A model generated the notes under the pieces. The model ran no database searches. It was not told the origin of the DNA and was given only the letters and a program-made list of their open reading frames with translations. Below, piece after piece: positions 10,340 to 19,060 of a stretch of 34,473 nt of DNA (position 1 is its first letter; every line of letters starts with the position of its first letter). Source of the stretch: Emticicia sp. (lineage in GTDB: Bacteria; Bacteroidota; Bacteroidia; Cytophagales; Spirosomataceae); NCBI GenBank assembly GCA_023254245.1, contig JALQYE010000024.1, positions 1 to 34,473 of the forward strand. Direction: 5' to 3'. Both the position numbers and the translations under genes were made by a program.

Positions 10340-10849
10340 TCATAATTCAACAATTGTGTAAGTAATTGTTGTACTATATGTCTTTGCTGGCAATATAACC
10401 GATATACCACTTAGCGAGTACTCTATCGGAATATTGCTAATGCTGGCATTACCTAATCCTAAACTTAGTATACTAACATTGATTGTAAAAAAAGCAGTTG
10501 ATATATTTGTAATAGTTTGTGCAGTTGTACCGCCACTGGCACTTAATAAGCCTAAAAAACTGGGAGTGCCAGTGCCAGTTCGACGGGCGGTAAGTACTAA
10601 GTTGTTATGCCAATTGGTGTTGGTTTTACTTACTGAAATCTGATAATTTTTTATCGAAAGCAGCGACCCCAATCCTCCAGCAGTTATAAGAGTTTGATTA
10701 GCAGCACTCGTCAATGCACTACTCGAATAATCGCTACCCGTAGTAGTAATAGCAGTAACGGTTGGAATCCAATTTCCACTAACAGAGATTGTCTGTCCTT
10801 TAACTATTAAGTTTAAAGATAACAAAAAAGTAAGTAATCTAATCTTCAT
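10340..10849 (-). CDS. Secreted beta-rich protein, putative distal/tip subunit of pilus-like cluster
   Basis: Signal peptide (MKIRLLTFLLSLNLIVKGQ), Ser/Thr-rich beta-type sequence, C-terminal strand TYSTTITYTIVEL resembling those of the two other subunits; 3 nt after the preceding gene. Confidence 0.6.
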   Translation of the reverse strand: MKIRLLTFLLSLNLIVKGQTISVSGNWIPTVTAITTTGSDYSSSALTSAANQTLITAGGLGSLLSIKNYQISVSKTNTNWHNNLVLTARRTGTGTPSFLGLLSASGGTTAQTITNISTAFFTINVSILSLGLGNASISNIPIEYSLSGISVILPAKTYSTTITYTIVEL

Positions 10850-10852
10850 CAG

Positions 10853-11392
10853 TTAGTTATCTATTAGGGTGTACGTAATTTGAACAACACTTGTTCCTCT
10901 TCTCAAAAGCCCATAATTTGAAACATTGATAGTATAGGTAAGTTTGAAGCCATTGCCAACGCCAACACCAGTATAAGCTCCTGTTATATTATCAAGTACA
11001 ATAGCTGATGCTCCGAGTTTTATTGGACTTGCTACATTCGCTACGATAGTACCCAAAGTACCTCCCCCTCCAACAGCAGTATTTAAGCCTAATTTTAGCT
11101 CTAATCCGTTGGGTACTGTACCAGCAGAAATACTGGCCTCTATTCTTCTACTCACACCACTCCCCACTGCTGAGGTAAAATTAAGCCATTTAGTTTCGTC
11201 TTTTGCAGTTGTTGAGAGAGGCAAACCAGCGGTCGAAGGGCTTCCTAAGCTGAGTGTGCTACTTCCACTTGAGGCAATGCTTATTCGAGCAACGCTACTC
11301 AAAGTTAAACTCACAGAAGCACTCCCCGAGGTCTGAGCTTGGCTTTTCAGGTAAATAAGCGTTGATAATGATATAAGCACGAATTTTCTCAT
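10853..11392 (-). CDS. Secreted beta-rich protein homologous to the 15351-15938 product; putative minor pilus-like subunit
   Basis: Signal peptide; shares VLDNITGAYTGVG..LTYT....YGLLRRGT..VQITYTLIDN with VLDGITSCYTGTG..LTYT....YGALRAGTYTVTVTYTLADN of the 15938 gene. Confidence 0.65.
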   Translation of the reverse strand: MRKFVLISLSTLIYLKSQAQTSGSASVSLTLSSVARISIASSGSSTLSLGSPSTAGLPLSTTAKDETKWLNFTSAVGSGVSRRIEASISAGTVPNGLELKLGLNTAVGGGGTLGTIVANVASPIKLGASAIVLDNITGAYTGVGVGNGFKLTYTINVSNYGLLRRGTSVVQITYTLIDN

Positions 11393-11393
11393 T

Positions 11394-14300
11394 CTATTCT
11401 AAATTTGAAGCAACGCTTTTGCTTAGATTATAGCCCTGTTTGATACTCGACGTGCTATTACCCTCAATACTTCCTGCCTTTGTTTTATAATATTGCACTA
11501 TTCTATTATGCAACTGAAACTTGGAAGATATATCTAACTTTAAAAACATCGCATCTTGCTTCAAGATTAATTTAATAGGTATCGAATCAAATAATTTTTG
11601 AGCTTGATTCGCTTTACTTTTCTTTGATATAGGGCCTGATACTTGCTTTTTTGAAGCAGTAGATAAAATAGATTTTGTTTTTTTATCATCTACATTATTT
11701 TTCTCTACCAGCTTAAAGGTTTTTGGTATAAATTCTATCTTACGTTCAACTGGGCGTACTGCAAATTCAGTTTTTCTCATTTTATCAACCACAATTTCTA
11801 TCGTTTGTTGGGCATTTATTACCGTAAATCTTTCTTGATTATGGGGTAACGTTGCCGAAATTTGCCAAGTTCCAGGCTTTATTTCTTTAAATGAGAACTG
11901 ATTATTTTCGTTTAACTGGCTCACAAAGCTTTCTTTATCATTAAAAAGCTTCACTAAAACAACTGGTTTTTCAGTATAATTGGTTCCTATTTTATCTCCA
12001 TCTTCAAAAAACACCTTTCCTTCTATTCCCCCTGTTTTTATCAATTCTATCTGAATATTGCTTGTACTATCCGATTTTAAATCGACTTCCAATGGCATTT
12101 TCACATTCGTAACTACACCAAATGGAGTAGTACTTTTATCAATTTCCAAATAATATTTATCAGGAGTTAATTTATTGAAGTAAAAATTCCCTTTAGCATC
12201 GGTTAACATTCGTTTTCCGCCTAACTGTACAACAATTCCTTTTTTACTGGTACTATTAGAAAGCCCTAAGATTTGTCCTTTTATATTGCTCAAATTTTTA
12301 TTTTTGGCAATAGGGGCATTGATTCTTAACGTATATTTCAGCGACATGTAAGTGGTTTTCTGAAAATTTGCTGTTAAGTTAGGAATAAAAGTTTGTCCCG
12401 CAGTCAGATTAAATGTATGATTCTTGAGCCTAATCCCCACCGATAAATCCACTAAACTTCTATTTTCGATAAGTTCATCAGGTGCATAATTGTTTCTATA
12501 CGAAAAATTCGCACTAAATTTTTCACCTACCAACATTCGCAATGAGCCACCATAAAAAAATAAATCTGTTAAAGTATTTTCTGTCGAAAACCTGCTTGTG
12601 CGTTGGTGCTCAGCCATTCCGCCAATCCACATCCACGGAAAAAGACGTACTTGTGGTTGTAACGAATTGGCTATTGATTGTCTCGGTACGGTCGCATCAT
12701 TTCGCTGCAAGAGATTTTGGGCGGTTCCGTATTTACCTTCATACCAAAGCATAAATTTGGGGGCGTTTAGGTTATACGCAATTCGGGCAAAATCTTGTTT
12801 AAAATAAAATTTTTTGGGTTCAAATCTATCTTCTCGTTCTTGTTCATTATAACTCAACATTAGATTACTGAACTTACGCAGTTGAAAGTTTGAAAATACC
12901 TGTATGCTTGAATTATAGGGCGAAGTATTAAAATTAATGGCATCTAAACTCGGGTTTATACGAGTAATATTATTGCCAATACCAATACTTATCTTTTTAG
13001 TAATTGCCACCGAAATATTATTGACCAACAAATAACTATTATTATAATAGCCATAGAAGTTTTTTCCAGCATAGATATAATCACTGTGTAGCTGAAATCT
13101 TTTTAGTTGTATCGAAATTCGATTAAAGAGGCCATAATCATATTGTTTTTCTACATTATTTCCTACAGCTTCGGTTTCCCAATTCAGTATTTTTCCTTGA
13201 AATTTAGTAGAAACACCCACTAAATCAGACCAAAATACCCTATTTTTTCTAACCATATATTTCGACATATAATCAATCGAAATTCTAAATTTAGAGCTGG
13301 GTTTCAGGAAAAAGCTACCTCCGAATGTTTCTTTTTGCTCATTAAAAAATCTGGGTTGGATATAAAATCCAGAAAAACCAAGTTTCTTGTATTCATTATC
13401 AATACGTACACCACGACCAAATCGACCAAATTCCATGAGATTATTAAACTGTAATGTGTAATCACCCAATTTGATTAAATTTTGATTTTTAAAATTATAA
13501 TTGAGCGAATAAACATCATAACTTCCTAAAATCGGTATATTAATATTGGTAGGTCCATGAGCCGTAAAATCTAAGAAATGCTTTGATTTCATATCCAGAA
13601 ATCCTCTTCCTTTTATATCAAACTGGATTCCAGAAGTACTTTGGTTGCCAATCATATAATTGGTAAACCATACACCAGCTTCAATAGGAAACCTTAAGTA
13701 AGGGTCTTTTTTCTTGATTTTAGTAGAATATACTGGTAACGAATTAATTATTTGTATTGGGACGAGCGAATCTTTCAAATAAGCTTTGATACCCACTGGT
13801 GTTTCCCATGAATTACTATCACTTTCTTTAATAACTTGTAAAGTTTTCACCTTGATAGATTCATTTGGGTTGATTTTTAACGAATCATTATTTAGCTCAA
13901 TTCTACCATCTATACTTTCAACCTTTATTTTTTCTTGACTATTGCCCAAATTATGTATCAAGTATTCTACTCTCAGAGTATCTCCTTCTTTAACATATTC
14001 AGGAATTAAAACTGGGGCTATTTCTATTCTTCTAATTCTGACAACGTCAATCAGTATTTTCTTTGAGATAATTGGCTCGTCTTTCTTTTTTACATAAACA
14101 TAAAGCGAAAAGCTTCCTGTTTTAGCAAATTTTGGAGTCATTACCGTATAAATGTATTTGAGTGTTTCTTCGTTGATTTGATTTTGTGGTTCTTTCTTGA
14201 AAAGTACTTGCCAATAAGCAGGCACGCCAACCGAAACAATGAGAGGGTCTTGTAATTTAGTAGCACTTTTTATTTCAAAAATAATGTTAAAATGTGCTCC

Positions 14301-14408
14301 AGGAGAAGCCGTTTGGGGCACATTAAGCATGTTTATCTTCAACTCCTCTTGCCCAAAGCAGTCAAAAGAAACTATTATAAAAAAAAATATATAGGTAATG
14401 AACTTCAC
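11394..14408 (-). CDS. Large outer membrane protein: N-terminal Ig-like region, central beta-barrel-like region, C-terminal carboxypeptidase-regulatory-like repeats; usher-like candidate
   Basis: Signal peptide; COG1470-like Ig strands (VPAYWQVLF..., LIHNLGNSQEKIKVES); long Tyr/Asn-rich amphipathic strand pattern (aa about 235-690); two CarboxypepD_reg/SdrD_B-like segments (SNIKGQILGLSN..TDAKGNFYFNKLTPDKYYLEI; GGIEGKVFFEDGD..SFKEIKPGTWQISA). Sits between chaperone-like and subunit genes. Confidence 0.6.
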   Translation of the reverse strand: MKFITYIFFFIIVSFDCFGQEELKINMLNVPQTASPGAHFNIIFEIKSATKLQDPLIVSVGVPAYWQVLFKKEPQNQINEETLKYIYTVMTPKFAKTGSFSLYVYVKKKDEPIISKKILIDVVRIRRIEIAPVLIPEYVKEGDTLRVEYLIHNLGNSQEKIKVESIDGRIELNNDSLKINPNESIKVKTLQVIKESDSNSWETPVGIKAYLKDSLVPIQIINSLPVYSTKIKKKDPYLRFPIEAGVWFTNYMIGNQSTSGIQFDIKGRGFLDMKSKHFLDFTAHGPTNINIPILGSYDVYSLNYNFKNQNLIKLGDYTLQFNNLMEFGRFGRGVRIDNEYKKLGFSGFYIQPRFFNEQKETFGGSFFLKPSSKFRISIDYMSKYMVRKNRVFWSDLVGVSTKFQGKILNWETEAVGNNVEKQYDYGLFNRISIQLKRFQLHSDYIYAGKNFYGYYNNSYLLVNNISVAITKKISIGIGNNITRINPSLDAINFNTSPYNSSIQVFSNFQLRKFSNLMLSYNEQEREDRFEPKKFYFKQDFARIAYNLNAPKFMLWYEGKYGTAQNLLQRNDATVPRQSIANSLQPQVRLFPWMWIGGMAEHQRTSRFSTENTLTDLFFYGGSLRMLVGEKFSANFSYRNNYAPDELIENRSLVDLSVGIRLKNHTFNLTAGQTFIPNLTANFQKTTYMSLKYTLRINAPIAKNKNLSNIKGQILGLSNSTSKKGIVVQLGGKRMLTDAKGNFYFNKLTPDKYYLEIDKSTTPFGVVTNVKMPLEVDLKSDSTSNIQIELIKTGGIEGKVFFEDGDKIGTNYTEKPVVLVKLFNDKESFVSQLNENNQFSFKEIKPGTWQISATLPHNQERFTVINAQQTIEIVVDKMRKTEFAVRPVERKIEFIPKTFKLVEKNNVDDKKTKSILSTASKKQVSGPISKKSKANQAQKLFDSIPIKLILKQDAMFLKLDISSKFQLHNRIVQYYKTKAGSIEGNSTSSIKQGYNLSKSVASNLE

Positions 14409-14445
14409 AAAATTATTGGTCAGGTGGTTATTAGGTACTAATATT

Positions 14446-15237
14446 TTACTCTATCTCAATAGTAAGATTCGACCCAATTAGACCATTGCCGTTATCAGCC
14501 ACTAATACTCCATCATACTTACCTCTGGCTAAATCGCTTACTTCAATCTCAAAATTACTACATTTTTCGGGAAATACTCGGCGAGAACGGGCCTCTAAGG
14601 TCTTTATTTTTCGTCCCTTTTCATCATAAATTTCTAATTGGAGCTTCGTACGAACTGCAAACTGTCCTTCGTTTTTGAGTTGTACTTCAACTAATCGAGA
14701 TGAGATTTGAGTTTTTTTTAGGGTAATATCTTCAAAGTTCATTTTAGGATATTCAAAAGACCCTAAATCAACTAAAATCTGAACGGCATATCTTACCTTA
14801 GATGCTACATTGAGGCCATTTTTTTCATTGGTCGATATAGGGTCTCCAGGTTCAATCATTATCACAACCCAATATGTGCCTTTCTTATCCACTTGTCGTG
14901 GAATATTAATCGTATAAGATAAGTCGTATTGCTCTCCCCCTACCAATTTTTTTTCATCTATGCTTGTCTTAATCCAATTTTTTAGGCTTCGGTCGTGGGT
15001 TTCAGTACTTGAAAAAACTTCATTTTTGCCACAAGCAACTAACATATCTTGTTTATAAGCTACAAAACTTTCGGGTTTATCATTATCATTTTTCAGTGTT
15101 ATTTTCCCAGTAATGGTACTGCCATCAAAACCAGTATGCTGATGTGTGAGTCCATTTAGGACTACAATCGTTCCGAATGTTTGTGAAGACCAGAAAAAAA
15201 ACAAAACAAAATAGGTTGTAACATAATTTTTTCTCAT
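14446..15237 (-). CDS. Periplasmic two-Ig-domain protein, pilus chaperone-like candidate
   Basis: Track ORF starts at 15261; MRKNYVTTYFVLFFFWSSQTFG at 15237 is a better signal-peptide start. Contains DLSYTINIPRQVDKKGTYWVVIMIEP (periplasmic Ig / DUF916-like strand pattern) and a second Ig-like half (VEVQLKNEGQFAVRTKLQLEIYDEKGRKI). Confidence 0.6.
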   Translation of the reverse strand: MRKNYVTTYFVLFFFWSSQTFGTIVVLNGLTHQHTGFDGSTITGKITLKNDNDKPESFVAYKQDMLVACGKNEVFSSTETHDRSLKNWIKTSIDEKKLVGGEQYDLSYTINIPRQVDKKGTYWVVIMIEPGDPISTNEKNGLNVASKVRYAVQILVDLGSFEYPKMNFEDITLKKTQISSRLVEVQLKNEGQFAVRTKLQLEIYDEKGRKIKTLEARSRRVFPEKCSNFEIEVSDLARGKYDGVLVADNGNGLIGSNLTIEIE

Positions 15238-15277
15238 TGTAAGGATGGAATTTATTGGCACAAGTAATCTAATAAAG

Positions 15278-15312
15278 ATATGGCTTAGCTAAAATATATA
15301 ACTAAGCCATAT
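15278..15312 (-). promoter_or_regulatory. Intercistronic stem-loop between first subunit gene and chaperone-like gene
   Basis: Perfect 11-bp inverted repeat ATATGGCTTAG (15278-15288) / CTAAGCCATAT (15302-15312), 13-nt loop, no strong T-run on the minus strand. Confidence 0.65.
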
Positions 15313-15350
15313 TAACTTAACATCTTTATGAATAATACTGAAATCGAATA

Positions 15351-15938
15351 TCAATTATCTGCTAATGTGTAAGTCACTGTAACTGTGTAAGTTCCTGCTC
15401 TCAGAGCACCATATTGAGCGGAACTGAGTGTAGCTGGTAATACATCCGAAGTATAAGTCAACAAGCTACCATCAGTAGCCCCAGTTCCCGTATAACAACT
15501 TGTAATACCATCTAATACCTTTACCGTTGCACCTGAGGCCAATGTTTTATCAGGAGCTAATACGACTTGAGCTCCAGTAGTTGTACCAACAACTCCCGAA
15601 CCCGAAGATGGAGTAGCTGCTGCTACCTTAAAATTTAAGCCATTAGTAAGTCCAGTACCTGAAGCTGTAACATAAATTTTTCTATCAGTTACAGCCGCAT
15701 CCATCACAGATGAATATTGTAAATATAAGTCTGAACCACTCGCAACCGCTCCCGTAATTGGATTACCAGCTACCACCGGAGCTGAATATGTTAATGTCTT
15801 AGTGTTAGCAGTTGTTGGGCTTATTCTAATCATTGTAACTCCTGGAATTACAATACTAACATCATGCGATGTAGTTTGGGCTAATGACTTGGTGCAGATT
15901 CCACTTAAAACTACAAATGCGATAATTATTTTTTTCAT
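15351..15938 (-). CDS. Secreted beta-rich protein (DUF4402-like), putative major pilus-like subunit
   Basis: Signal peptide MKKIIIAFVVLSGICTKSLAQ; Ala/Thr/Gly/Val-rich beta protein; C-terminus GTYTVTVTYTLADN with alternating hydrophobics and Gly 14 residues from the end. Confidence 0.6.
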   Translation of the reverse strand: MKKIIIAFVVLSGICTKSLAQTTSHDVSIVIPGVTMIRISPTTANTKTLTYSAPVVAGNPITGAVASGSDLYLQYSSVMDAAVTDRKIYVTASGTGLTNGLNFKVAAATPSSGSGVVGTTTGAQVVLAPDKTLASGATVKVLDGITSCYTGTGATDGSLLTYTSDVLPATLSSAQYGALRAGTYTVTVTYTLADN

Positions 15939-16484
15939 TGATGTAAAATGGGTGTTTGAATTAAACTATAATGTAAACTATAAATACTACGTTAGACTCT
16001 TAAAAGACAGATTGTGTCATTCAAAGACATTTTAAATATTCAATTAACAGAATGAATTTTACACAGCAGATTATTAACTTCTGACTTACAATTTAGCAAG
16101 CCTGAAATTATTTTTTATTAAAAGGGATGTTTAACGGAGAGTCGAACTATTGTATTTAAACTTTTAGCCGTAAAAAAATACAGCAAAAAATGTACCAATC
16201 AACAAAAATAGTAATAAAACACAGCTTTTATATCAATTGTAGACAAAATAGTATAGCAAGACAAAGCATATTGTTGATAGCTATTATTACCTAAGTATTG
16301 CTCAAAAATCATACCATTTATAAAAATTACGCAAGATAAAAGTATTAAAAAATTGTATGCTGTTAATCCGATTAAAAGTAAATCATAAAAGTGCCACACG
16401 TCTGAAAAATAAATATTATTTTAGCTAAATGTTTGGTAACAAATATGAAAATAACACTCAATCCAGTAACAAGTACGGCAATTT

Positions 16485-18110
16485 ATGAATAGAAGTAAAA
16501 ACCTCGAAAGATTAGAAAATGAACAATTTGATATATGTATCATTGGTGGCGGAGCAAGCGGTGCTGGCTGTGCTTTAGATGCAGTCTTAAGAGGTTTTAA
16601 AGTGGCCTTGATTGAAAAAGAAGATTTTGCTGCCGAAACTTCTTCAAAATCAACCAAACTAATTCATGGCGGAGTAAGATACTTAGAGCAAGCCTTCAAA
16701 AACTTTGATTTTGCACAGCTTCGCCAAGTCAGACACGGACTTGAAGAACGCCATACTGTTATTCGGAATGCACCGCACTTAGCACACCCATTGGCATTGA
16801 TAACGCCAGTATTCAGTTGGTTTGAAGGCTTCTACTTTACTATTGGCCTCACCATATATGGTTTTTTTGCAAAAAATGATACTATGCCCAAAGCTCAATG
16901 GCTGAATAAAAAAGAGACCTTTGAACATATTCCGACACTTACGCCAAAGCTACATAGCTCGGTCATGTATTATGATGGACAACTTGATGATGCTCGCTAC
17001 TGTTTAGCCCTTGCCCACTCTGCTGATGAAGCGGGAGCGGCCGTAGTTAATCATTCAACAATCACAGGTTTTGAAAAAGATAGTAACGGCAAATTGGTTG
17101 CTGCAACTGTAAAAGACAATATTTTTGATAAAACCATTAGTGTAAAGGCCAAACTTTTTATTAACTGCACTGGCCCACACGGAGATAGTATTAGACTTTT
17201 GGCAAATTCTACTCAAGAAAAACGCCTACGCCCAAGTAAGGGAGTTCATATTATGCTTCCACCTGAAGTACTATGTAGTCAAGATGCAATGCTTATTCCA
17301 AAGACCAAGGATGGAAGAGTTGTTTTTGTTATTCCATTTGAGGGTGAAGTAATGGTTGGTACAACTGATGATGAATACAGAGACTTAGATAAAGAGCCTA
17401 TTTTAATTGAACAAGAAATTGATTTCTTGCTTGATACCCTCAGACCATATATAGCCAACGTTCCTAATAAATCTCAAATTAAATCGGGTTTTGGTGGCTT
17501 GCGTCCTTTAATTGCCTCATCTGGCTCGAAAGCTACAAAAAAACTCGTGCGTGACCATGAAGTAGAGTACGATGAAACATCGAATCTACTGAGCCTCTTA
17601 GGGGGTAAATGGACTACTTATCGCTTGATGGCTAAGGATACAATTGATGAAGCTTGTAAATTATTAAACAAAGAAGCCGAATGTAAGACAGAACTTCACT
17701 ATTTGATTGGTGGAGAAAACTATAATTTTGAAGAATGGCGAAACATTCAGGAAAAATATAAACTCGAAGAAGATATTTGTCAGCACTTAGCTAAAAAATA
17801 CGGTACAAGAGCCAAAAATGTATTAGAAGCATCTGACTTGACTGACCGAATCCATAGGGCTTATCCTTTCATCAAAGCCGAAGTTATTTATACGGTTCGC
17901 TACGAAATGGTGAATAGCTTACGAGATTTCTTTGCTCGTCGTACCCGCTTAGAGTTGATAGATTGGAAAGCGACACACAGTTCAGTCGATACGGTAGCTG
18001 AAATTATGGCTGCTGAACTAAATTGGTCTGAACAGCAAACACAAGCCAATAGTGATGATTATAAAAAGCTGTTGAAGAATTTTATACAATCAGCCAATAT
18101 AGTAGTTTAA
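16485..18110 (+). CDS. glpD: Glycerol-3-phosphate dehydrogenase, FAD-dependent
   Basis: FAD-binding FDICIIGGGASGAGCALDAVLRGFKVALIEKEDFAAETSSKSTKLIHGGVRYLE and C-terminal GlpD-type helical domain. Confidence 0.95.
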   Translation: MNRSKNLERLENEQFDICIIGGGASGAGCALDAVLRGFKVALIEKEDFAAETSSKSTKLIHGGVRYLEQAFKNFDFAQLRQVRHGLEERHTVIRNAPHLAHPLALITPVFSWFEGFYFTIGLTIYGFFAKNDTMPKAQWLNKKETFEHIPTLTPKLHSSVMYYDGQLDDARYCLALAHSADEAGAAVVNHSTITGFEKDSNGKLVAATVKDNIFDKTISVKAKLFINCTGPHGDSIRLLANSTQEKRLRPSKGVHIMLPPEVLCSQDAMLIPKTKDGRVVFVIPFEGEVMVGTTDDEYRDLDKEPILIEQEIDFLLDTLRPYIANVPNKSQIKSGFGGLRPLIASSGSKATKKLVRDHEVEYDETSNLLSLLGGKWTTYRLMAKDTIDEACKLLNKEAECKTELHYLIGGENYNFEEWRNIQEKYKLEEDICQHLAKKYGTRAKNVLEASDLTDRIHRAYPFIKAEVIYTVRYEMVNSLRDFFARRTRLELIDWKATHSSVDTVAEIMAAELNWSEQQTQANSDDYKKLLKNFIQSANIVV

Positions 18111-18279
18111 AGCGAATTTCGAAGGCCTACACCAACTCTCAATCGCAGATGCTACTCAGTATAAATGGGGCTGAGCTATGATTCATAAAAAACACAGTAA
18201 ATTTTACCCCATTTAACAAACTATTTTCTCATAATCAATAATAGGGGCTAATAAGTATTACGGCACAGAGTTGAGTATT

Positions 18280-18858
18280 TTATAACGAAACCCCCAAACT
18301 AACACCTCCCCGAAGTTCGTATTTACCTTCTACATACGAAGGTGTTACATTTGCTCTAAGAAAAACTACCCTTGGATGTGGCGGAATATCAAAAATAACC
18401 TGCTGCCTAAGTCCTAAAATAGCAAATGAATAAGTACGAGTATCAGCACTTCTGTAGGCTATGGGGGTAGCCCCAGCTCCTACCTCGACAAACCATTCTG
18501 CCGCAATTTTTGATGGAGCAGATTTACATTTTACACTTACTCGTTTGTGAATTCCTTTACGAAGATTATTAATTAAATAGTTATAGGTAATTGATGCGGG
18601 TACAGAAACTCCTCCACCATTTGCCACCGCTCCTATTCCTGTATCTTTTCCACCAGGAATAAAGCCAATTCCACCTCGTAAAGCTAAAAAGCTATTTTGC
18701 CATCTAACTGGTAAGTATTCCACATTAATGGAGCCCAGCGGACTAATCGCAAATGACTCAGCCATTACGGCGGTTCGATAGCGAGTGCGATACATTATTT
18801 GAGCTTGACTTATCTCAACTAATAAAAATAAAATTATGAGGGTTAGAAAATACTTCAC
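18280..18858 (-). CDS. Putative outer membrane beta-barrel protein
   Basis: Signal peptide; alternating strands (RWQNSFLALRGGIGFIPGG, VSVPASITYNYLIN, AAEWFVEVGAGATPIAYR, GKYELRGGVSLGVSL). Confidence 0.6.
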   Translation of the reverse strand: MKYFLTLIILFLLVEISQAQIMYRTRYRTAVMAESFAISPLGSINVEYLPVRWQNSFLALRGGIGFIPGGKDTGIGAVANGGGVSVPASITYNYLINNLRKGIHKRVSVKCKSAPSKIAAEWFVEVGAGATPIAYRSADTRTYSFAILGLRQQVIFDIPPHPRVVFLRANVTPSYVEGKYELRGGVSLGVSL

Positions 18859-19008
18859 TGATTATAGGGTTACGTAAACTAATCATAAGACAAAAACGTG
18901 CCAAAATGTATCCTTTAAATAATATTTTACAATTTTCTAACCGTATGTTTCTCTTAAAAACGAATTTTAACTTAAAAAAATTACAATAACAAATACTTAT
19001 TCACAAAA

Positions 19009-19035
19009 AAAGACGAGTTTTCTCGCCTTCTTTCT
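19009..19035 (-). terminator. Possible terminator downstream of fadJ
   Basis: CGAG-TTTT-CTCG hairpin with flanking AAG/CTT pairs; A-run on + strand gives T-run on the minus strand. Confidence 0.5.
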
Positions 19036-19060
19036 AATCGATACGATAAATCATCTATTT

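Noticed and set aside
10434-11336. Plus-strand ORFs (69 and 75 aa) opposite the small subunits
   Set aside because: Antisense shadows of low-complexity Ser/Thr/Gly-rich genes.
12542-12807. Two 69-70 aa plus-strand ORFs within the usher-like gene
   Set aside because: Overlap each other in different frames and lie antisense to a long well-formed ORF.
15351-15938. Possible lipobox (LSGIC) in the first subunit, which would suggest type V fimbriae
   Set aside because: Residue before Cys is Ile rather than Gly/Ala/Ser, and a good SPI site (SLA-QT) follows; not a convincing lipoprotein.
15802-16399. Short ORFs at 15802..16035 (+) and 16199..16399 (-)
   Set aside because: The first overlaps the subunit gene antisense; the second lies in AT-rich sequence with no ribosome-binding context or homology signal, though it cannot be fully excluded.
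18163-18214. AAATGGGG...CCCCATTT inverted repeat after glpD
   Set aside because: Only 8-bp arms with a 36-nt loop; plausible by chance and not followed by a T tract.
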